Shown piece by piece: positions 59,897-64,000 of a stretch of 64,000 nucleotides of DNA. The notes under the pieces are model-generated. The model did no database searches. It was given only the letters and a program-made list of their open reading frames with translations, and was not told where the DNA came from. Both the position numbers and the translations under genes were made by a program. Origin of the DNA: Frankiales bacterium (GTDB lineage Bacteria > Actinomycetota > Actinomycetes > Mycobacteriales > Jatrophihabitantaceae); NCBI GenBank assembly GCA_025966315.1, contig JAOPUZ010000042.1, forward strand, positions 1 to 64,000, in the 5' to 3' direction. The stretch's first letter is position 1. Every line of letters starts with the position of its first letter.

Positions 59897-60481
59897 TCAG
59901 ACGGTCCGTGCCGGGCGTTTCGTACTCACGCCCAGATCAAGCCGGATCGGTAGCTCGGGGCTCCCGATCGCCTGGCGGACATGGGTAAACGCCTCGGTTT
60001 CGACCCGGCGTCGGACACCCGCCAGATTGGCCGATTGCTGAAGCGTGACGTCTACGGCGAGAGTTGGGTCGTCCGGATTTCCGATCAGTCGCGCATTGGC
60101 GGAATGGACGCCGCGATAGGACTCGATCTCACTGCTGAGAGCTGCGGTGACGGCCGAACTCGACAATGTGGTCTTGCCGCGAATCCCACTCGACGAATCG
60201 CTGCGGATCCGTAAATCGCCGCTGCGATCGGTCGACGTCAGTATCAACAGCAACCATCGCAATGCCAACAGGGCTATGAGCAGGACCACCACGGCCACCA
60301 CGGGCCAGAGCCAGTCGCCATCGCGGCCGATGAAAGCGCCGACACGGTTACGGGTCAACGGCCGATGTTGCAGGTCCGATCCGAACACCCCGAAGCCGGT
60401 GATCAGGCCAAGAGCGCCGGCTGCAGTCAGGAGGATCGCCAGAAAGATCAGCAGGCTTCGGTTAGTTTTGTCGGCGTGCAT
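59897..60481 (-). CDS. amaP: AmaP-type alkaline-shock membrane anchor protein
   Basis: This is a 194-residue membrane protein that by family anchors Asp23 proteins at the membrane. Two helices (about residues 8-30 and 58-82) flank a short outer loop with HRPLTRNRVGAFIGRDGDW. The cytoplasmic C-terminal domain (TTLSSSAVTAALSSEIESYR, DDPTLAVDVTLQQSANL) is Asp23-like. A ccaggagaagctg leader precedes the ATG. It overlaps the upstream DUF6286 gene (TGATG), so the two are coupled. Confidence 0.87.
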   Translation of the reverse strand: MHADKTNRSLLIFLAILLTAAGALGLITGFGVFGSDLQHRPLTRNRVGAFIGRDGDWLWPVVAVVVLLIALLALRWLLLILTSTDRSGDLRIRSDSSSGIRGKTTLSSSAVTAALSSEIESYRGVHSANARLIGNPDDPTLAVDVTLQQSANLAGVRRRVETEAFTHVRQAIGSPELPIRLDLGVSTKRPARTV

Positions 60482-61017
60482 CAGCTTCTCCTGGGCTTGA
60501 TCGTCGCGGACAGCGACGGCGCGGACTCGAGCTGCAACGCGTCGAGGCGCTGTTGAGCTGCCTCCACGACTGGCTCGCGCAGCTGCTGGGCGGCCCCGTT
60601 GTCGGCCGCGCCGGCGGTTGCCGCGAGCCGCACTTTGCGGCGGCTCACCGAGATCGAGGTGTCCCGGATACCGTCCACGTCGGCCACCGCAGATTGGACT
60701 GCGGTCGCAACCCCTCGACGGGTATAGGCCGTATCTGTATTGGGAATCGAACCCGAGACGCGCAGTCGGCTGACACGCGGTGGCTTCAGTTCGGCGGCCA
60801 GCAGGACCAGCCCAACCAGGATCAGCAGTACGCAGGTGACGCGGACCGAGCCGGCCAGCCACTCGGTGCGACCCAGCCACTCGTAGGCGTGGTGCCAGTG
60901 CACGAGCGCCGGCCGATGGTTGATTCGGTCGGCGACGACCTCGATGATCAGCAGCCCGCCGACTACGATTATGGCCAGGCTCAACAGAGCCGCGAGAACG
61001 CGATTCGCATGCTTCAT
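60481..61017 (-). CDS. DUF6286-family membrane protein
   Basis: This is a 178-residue protein with two membrane helices (about residues 8-28 and 58-78: VLAALLSLAIIVVGGLLIIE and SVRVTCVLLILVGLVLLAAE) separated by a His/Trp-rich outer loop (HRPALVHWHHAYEWL). The cytoplasmic C-terminal part (GVATAVQSAVADVDGIRDTS) is an Asp23-like fold. DUF6286 proteins are found in the same operon in many actinobacteria. The end overlaps amaP by one base. Likely a second anchor for Asp23 proteins. Confidence 0.85.
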   Translation of the reverse strand: MKHANRVLAALLSLAIIVVGGLLIIEVVADRINHRPALVHWHHAYEWLGRTEWLAGSVRVTCVLLILVGLVLLAAELKPPRVSRLRVSGSIPNTDTAYTRRGVATAVQSAVADVDGIRDTSISVSRRKVRLAATAGAADNGAAQQLREPVVEAAQQRLDALQLESAPSLSATIKPRRS

Positions 61018-61032
61018 AGTCGTCCTTCGTGC

Positions 61033-61473
61033 TCAGCTGACCCGTGGCGACGGGGGAAGGGCAGTGACCAGGTCGGTGACCGAAATCTGAATTTCAGCGA
61101 CGGTCAATCCAGTCAGTTCGGTGATGCGGTCGGCGACGTGCGCCCGCACGCGAGCGCATACGTCGGGCACCGACATGGGCCATCGGACGCTGATCACCAG
61201 GCCCAGGATCGCCATCGAATTGTCAACATCGGCCGTCGCTTTGGGCAATGAGTTCAAGCTGGTGTCCCGGGTGCCGATCACTCCATCAAAGGACCGACCC
61301 AGTACCCGGGGTGCCGCGCTGCCGGCGTCGGCGATGTCGAGTGCGGCCCGCGCGGCGAGTTTGGCCACCACCCGGTCGTCAATACTGATCACGCCGTGTT
61401 CATTACGACCGACCGCGGGCGACGATGCGGCGGCGGAATCCCCGGTGCGAGCGGGGGAATCGACGGTGCTCAT
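61033..61473 (-). CDS. Asp23/Gls24-family envelope stress protein (central copy)
   Basis: This is a 146-residue cytoplasmic protein. The Asp23 core is GVISIDDRVVAKLAARAALD near residues 27-46 and GLVISVRWPMSVPDVCARVR then ITELTGLTVAEIQISVTDLV. Asp23 in Staphylococcus is bound to the membrane through AmaP and limits cell-wall stress. A long N-terminal polar tail is present. It overlaps the upstream DUF2273 gene by 4 bases, so it is part of a coupled group. Confidence 0.88.
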   Translation of the reverse strand: MSTVDSPARTGDSAAASSPAVGRNEHGVISIDDRVVAKLAARAALDIADAGSAAPRVLGRSFDGVIGTRDTSLNSLPKATADVDNSMAILGLVISVRWPMSVPDVCARVRAHVADRITELTGLTVAEIQISVTDLVTALPPSPRVS

Positions 61474-61655
61474 CGGTTGCTGCGCCGCCCGGACAGGTAT
61501 TGGGATACGTCGATGTCACCTTCGAGCACCTTGGCCGTGACGAATCCGATGATCGCGAACAGAGCCACGATCAGCATGTCGCCGAAGCTGCCGAGTACGA
61601 AGGCCAGACCAAGAAGAAGCCCGATGAAGATTCCGAGGGTGCTGCGTGTCATCAC
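61470..61655 (-). CDS. DUF2273-like small membrane protein
   Basis: This is a 61-residue protein with two hydrophobic helices (IFIGLLLGLAFVLGSF and MLIVALFAIIGFVTAKVLEG) and a short basic tail SQYLSGRRSNR. DUF2273 proteins usually accompany Asp23 genes and may act as membrane anchors. Adjacent GTG/ATG codons can serve as start (61655 or 61652). It overlaps the following Asp23 gene (ATGA). Confidence 0.82.
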   Translation of the reverse strand: MMTRSTLGIFIGLLLGLAFVLGSFGDMLIVALFAIIGFVTAKVLEGDIDVSQYLSGRRSNR

Positions 61656-61683
61656 AACTCACATTCAAGAAAAGGATGGGTGG

Positions 61684-61914
61684 TCACTTCACCCGCGCCG
61701 GACGATGATTTCCTCGCTTCAGGAACTGCCTGATCCGATGGCGCCAGGTTCGATCAGGTATTACGAAGACCCGCGGTGTTACAGCGGGACCGTGCTCGGA
61801 CTGCTCGTCGAGAGCGGCGAGTCCGACGATGAAGTAATCGACGTCTCCGCCGCGATCAGGGTGGTGCTCGCGGATGAAAGCGCGTCGCGCGCATCGTCGC
61901 TGCTGCTCGTCCAC
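61684..61914 (-). CDS. Small J-domain-like protein
   Basis: This is a 76-residue protein with a GTG start. The motif RRAFIREHHPDRGGDVDYFI near residues 10-29 includes HPDRGGD, as in J-domains, although most of the domain is missing. The C-terminal half is basic (RTWRHRIRQFLKRGNHRPAR). Such short HPD proteins are common in actinobacterial Asp23 operons and their role is unknown. It overlaps the upstream gene by 136 bases, which is unusually long. Confidence 0.6.
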   Translation of the reverse strand: MDEQQRRCARRAFIREHHPDRGGDVDYFIVGLAALDEQSEHGPAVTPRVFVIPDRTWRHRIRQFLKRGNHRPARVK

Positions 61915-62237
61915 GGCACCGCCTCGTTGGTTGGCGGATCCGCGATGTCGCTGACTACGACGTCGAGCCGACGGGGGGCGACTAACGGCCCGACTGTGAC
62001 CTGAAGCCGTCGGCCGACGTCACCGACCGGCACCGCCCAGCGGGTGCGTACCTGCACGGTGACTCGGTCGGCGGCAACCTGGACGCCGGCGACCCTGCGT
62101 CCCGGCAGATACGACATCGCTGAGCCGAGCTGACCGGCGTCCAGGTCGTCCACCCCATCGCAGGACCGCACGGCCGCGGCGACGGCGTCCACATCGACAC
62201 CGTCGATCAGCTGCGGATTGGGATTGAGGCTGGTCAT
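61779..62237 (-). CDS. Asp23-like small protein
   Basis: This is a 152-residue protein that starts in the stop region of the upstream Asp23 gene (ATGA). The first 100 residues (LIDGVDVDAVAAAVRSCDGV, DDLDAGQLGSAMSYLPGRRV and WAVPVGDVGRRLQVTVGPLV) have the pattern of short Asp23-related proteins in these operons. The last 45 residues are Ser/Thr-rich and read through the start of the next gene in another frame. A frameshift or late stop may have extended it. The central fold is likely real. Confidence 0.65.
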   Translation of the reverse strand: MTSLNPNPQLIDGVDVDAVAAAVRSCDGVDDLDAGQLGSAMSYLPGRRVAGVQVAADRVTVQVRTRWAVPVGDVGRRLQVTVGPLVAPRRLDVVVSDIADPPTNEAVPWTSSSDDARDALSSASTTLIAAETSITSSSDSPLSTSSPSTVPL

Positions 62238-62704
62238 GACACGCGCGAAGGGTCGCCTTGTCCGTCGTCATCGGCGGGTAGGTACACATCATCGACGTTG
62301 ACGTTGACTTCGACGACATCCATGCCGGTCATCCGCTCGACGGCTTGTTTGACGTTGCGCTGAATGCTCTTACCGAGTTCGGCGATGGATACGCCGTACT
62401 CCACAACGATGTCTAGGTCAATCGCGGCTTGAGTTTCGCCGACCTCGACACCGACGCCTTGGTCGACCTTGGCGCCGGAGCTTCCTGGAATGCGTTCACG
62501 GATCGCGCCGAAGGCCCGCCCGGTTGAGGTGCCCATCGCGTGCACGCCGCTTATCTCTCGGCAGGCAACGCCGGCGATCTTCGAGACCACGCTCTCAGCA
62601 ATGCTGATCTTGCCCTCATCGGTGTTCAGGGCATCCTGGCCCGTGGGCTGCACCGACTTGCCGGACTCTGCGGCGGGACTGGCGGTGCGGGTTGATTGCG
62701 TCAT
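62234..62704 (-). CDS. Asp23/Gls24-family envelope stress protein (first gene of the operon)
   Basis: This is a 156-residue protein with the best-conserved Asp23 pattern: GKISIAESVVSKIAGVACRE near residues 31-50, ISGVHAMGTSTGR, QAAIDLDIVVEYGVSIAELG and VERMTGMDVVEVNVNVDDVY near 121-140. It is cytoplasmic and self-associating by family. It heads the minus-strand cluster and is divergent from an ECF sigma gene, which may control it. A GC hairpin lies in its leader (62724-62741). Confidence 0.93.
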   Translation of the reverse strand: MTQSTRTASPAAESGKSVQPTGQDALNTDEGKISIAESVVSKIAGVACREISGVHAMGTSTGRAFGAIRERIPGSSGAKVDQGVGVEVGETQAAIDLDIVVEYGVSIAELGKSIQRNVKQAVERMTGMDVVEVNVNVDDVYLPADDDGQGDPSRVS

Positions 62705-62723
62705 CTGTCGCTCTTTCGCGAAG

Positions 62724-62741
62724 CCGGGCGTCGTCGCCCGG
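62724..62741. promoter_or_regulatory. Hairpin in the leader of the Asp23 operon
   Basis: An inverted repeat ccgggcg / cgcccgg with a tcgt loop lies 20 bases upstream of the first Asp23 gene. It could affect translation of the leader or be a regulator site. The divergent gap also holds cacac..gtgtg near 62810-62830. Confidence 0.4.
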
Positions 62742-62868
62742 GGTGTGAAGGACCGATCGCTGCTAAACCGCCTTCACCTAGTTAGACACCGCTCGAACAA
62801 AAACATCGCACACCAATTCTTGTGTGGCATCGTGGTGGCCACGTTCAGATCAGAGCGAAGCCGCGGTC

Positions 62869-63441
62869 ATGGTCATCGAACGGGGATCGAACGGGGTGAA
62901 TCCGGACGTAGACGACGCGTTTTTGGTCCAGCGAGCCCAAGAGGGGTATCTGGACGCGTTCACCGAACTCGTGAATCGGCACGGAAAGCTCGCGTATCGC
63001 GTCGCCTTACGGTTGCTGGGTAACCATCACGACGCCGAAGACGTCGCCCAAGAGGCGCTGGTCGCCGCGTGGCAGCAATTGCCCCGGTTCAAGGCCGAAT
63101 CGAATTTCTCAACCTGGCTGTACCGCATTGTGACCAGGCGCGCGTTGAATCGCATGACGCGAACCAAGCCGACCGACTCCACGGACCTGCTCGATGAACT
63201 CGACGAGGACAAAGCCAACGGCCCGGCCCTTTCAGCCGAACGCAACCAAGCCATTGACGCGGTAACCCAAGCCGTCACCGCCCTTCCGCCGGCTCAGCGG
63301 ATTGTTGTCGTCCTCTACCACTTCGAAGGACTGCGCTACGAAGACATCGCTCGCGTCGCCGATAGCACCGTTCCGGCGGTGCGTAGCCACCTGTTCCGGG
63401 CTAGGCGCACACTTACTCAGATGCTCGACGAGTGGAGATGA
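62869..63441 (+). CDS. ECF-type RNA polymerase sigma factor of the envelope-stress module
   Basis: This is a 190-residue ECF sigma factor. Region 2: VQRAQEGYLDAFTELVNRHG, LAYRVALRLLGNHHDAEDVA then QEALVAAWQQLPRF and FSTWLYRIVTRRALNRMTRT. Region 4: VTALPPAQRIVVVLYHFEGL, RYEDIARVADSTVPAVRSHL. The start at 62869 is a choice; a GTG further in (about 62896) is possible. It ends 3 bases before the start codon of the zinc-finger/Asp23 gene, which would be its coupled anti-sigma. The divergent Asp23 operon is the natural target. Confidence 0.92.
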   Translation: MVIERGSNGVNPDVDDAFLVQRAQEGYLDAFTELVNRHGKLAYRVALRLLGNHHDAEDVAQEALVAAWQQLPRFKAESNFSTWLYRIVTRRALNRMTRTKPTDSTDLLDELDEDKANGPALSAERNQAIDAVTQAVTALPPAQRIVVVLYHFEGLRYEDIARVADSTVPAVRSHLFRARRTLTQMLDEWR

Positions 63442-63444
63442 CCG

Positions 63445-64000
63445 ATGGCTGACTCCGAATTCTCGCTCCAGCGCATGCTCCGAGATGCGGAACTGCCGTG
63501 CGGTGCTGATCCGGATGAGCTCCTGCAACAGGCAGCCGATGGCCGTGGCGATGAGCTCAACGCCCACCAGGCCGAATGTGTGCACTGCCAGGCGGCGTTG
63601 CGGGAACTCACGCGCATCTGGGACCCAGTTCGCGCCAAAGCGGCCGAACCAGTCACTGTTCCGGCCGCCCTTCGGATGGCAGTTGCCGACCAAGTTCGAA
63701 AGCTGGTCAGCGACGTTTGGTACACGCTGCAGCTCACTGACGGGGGCGCCATCCGCATCGCCGCCCGGGTCGTGGCCAATCTCGCCCGATCCGCAGCTCG
63801 CACGGTGCCCGGGGTCAGAGTTGCTTTCGGCCGCAGCTCGGAAAGTCGGGCTGCGGGGTTGGCTGAGAAGGCAACGCTCGGGCATTTGCATCCGCACGCC
63901 GCCGTCGGTGTGCTGGGTCGCACCGCCGTCGTCGACCTTGCCCTCGCCGTGCAATACGGCGACGCGGTCGATGACATCGCACGCGAGGTTCAACGGCGTG
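63445..64000 (+). CDS. Anti-sigma-type zinc finger fused to an Asp23 domain (3' end outside window)
   Basis: The first 185 residues are in the window and the frame is still open at the edge. Residues 35-50 contain a ZAS zinc motif His41-x3-Cys45-x2-Cys48 (NAHQAECVHCQAAL), the same spacing as the anti-sigma at 34118-34381. From about residue 95 a segment TDGGAIRIAARVVANLARSA then RTVPGVRVAFG aligns with the Asp23 core of the gene at 61033 (GVISIDDRVVAKLAARAA). LHPHAAVGVLGRTAVVDLAL follows as in Asp23 domains. It starts 3 bases after the sigma stop, so it is almost surely the anti-sigma partner. No membrane helix is seen in the visible part. Confidence 0.82.
   Translation, partial: MADSEFSLQRMLRDAELPCGADPDELLQQAADGRGDELNAHQAECVHCQAALRELTRIWDPVRAKAAEPVTVPAALRMAVADQVRKLVSDVWYTLQLTDGGAIRIAARVVANLARSAARTVPGVRVAFGRSSESRAAGLAEKATLGHLHPHAAVGVLGRTAVVDLALAVQYGDAVDDIAREVQRR

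Noticed and set aside
1-64000. tRNA or rRNA genes
   Set aside because: No cloverleaf with a T-arm consensus or rRNA-like segment was recognised by eye in any intergenic region; a tRNA scan would be decisive.

Overview
The window reads as chromosomal DNA of a high-GC actinobacterium (Actinomycetota). Evidence: GC-rich codon use with many GTG/TTG starts, an MmpL-type exporter, several F420/LLM-type and deazaflavin-type oxidoreductases, a SigJ-like sigma factor, an IdeR/DtxR-type iron box, and a multi-gene Asp23/AmaP envelope cluster of the kind found in Frankia/Jatrophihabitans/Nakamurella-like lineages. The lineage guess is inference; no rRNA or tRNA gene was recognised in the window.

Region 1 (1-9430) is a mobile, decaying accessory island with several lower-GC patches. 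It opens with the 3' end of an RHS/YD-repeat polymorphic toxin and its overlapping immunity gene. A detached toxin-tip remnant follows. Two copies of a two-gene cassette (a 174-residue protein called A and a small membrane protein called B) lie about 4.8 kb apart. Between them sit two IS1380-family transposase remnants joined head to head and a second RHS tip with an overlapping DUF6188-like immunity gene. After them come a DUF2247-like immunity remnant and a membrane protein C that has a broken second copy upstream. This is the best candidate for a little-described system: an RHS tip/immunity graveyard in which the A/B cassette has stayed intact.

Region 2 (9590-21750) carries an alpha/beta hydrolase, an MmpL-type exporter, a PrsW-like protease, an NhaA antiporter fused to a DsbA-like domain, an MFS exporter, a tautomerase, cydAB (cytochrome bd oxidase), a membrane protein and a CBS protein. 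Region 3 (21750-38600) has an FdhF/YdeP molybdopterin oxidoreductase translationally coupled to the CBS protein, a 3-hydroxyisobutyrate-dehydrogenase-like enzyme, an S53 lipoprotein protease, DUF1990, a glycosyltransferase, a methyltransferase, VOC and GNAT proteins, a DsbA-like protein, a beta-carbonic anhydrase, an ECF sigma/anti-sigma pair, a secreted beta-propeller, a SigJ-like sigma factor and a deazaflavin-type oxidoreductase. It also has a frameshifted nitroreductase and a broken SdiA-regulated-type propeller.

Region 4 (38750-58400) has a MarR regulator divergent from an MFS pump with a palindromic operator over the promoter, an alpha-hydroxy-acid oxidase next to a 37-bp palindrome, a deletion-fused CMD::SigJ pseudogene, an iron-box-preceded copD, and a translationally coupled quinone-reductase/LLM/LLM operon. 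Further LLM, redoxin, VOC, amidase, HAD and CoA-binding genes follow, with divergent base-excision-repair genes (Fpg-like and xthA) and trpS.

Region 5 (58740-64000) is an envelope-stress module. On the minus strand are Asp23, an Asp23-like protein, a J-like protein, DUF2273, Asp23, DUF6286, AmaP, a PRC-barrel/DUF2382 protein and a small protein. Divergent from it are an ECF sigma factor and a protein that joins a HxxxCxxC anti-sigma zinc finger to an Asp23 domain and runs off the window. Short perfect tandem duplications (6-21 bp units) recur in and between genes across the window.
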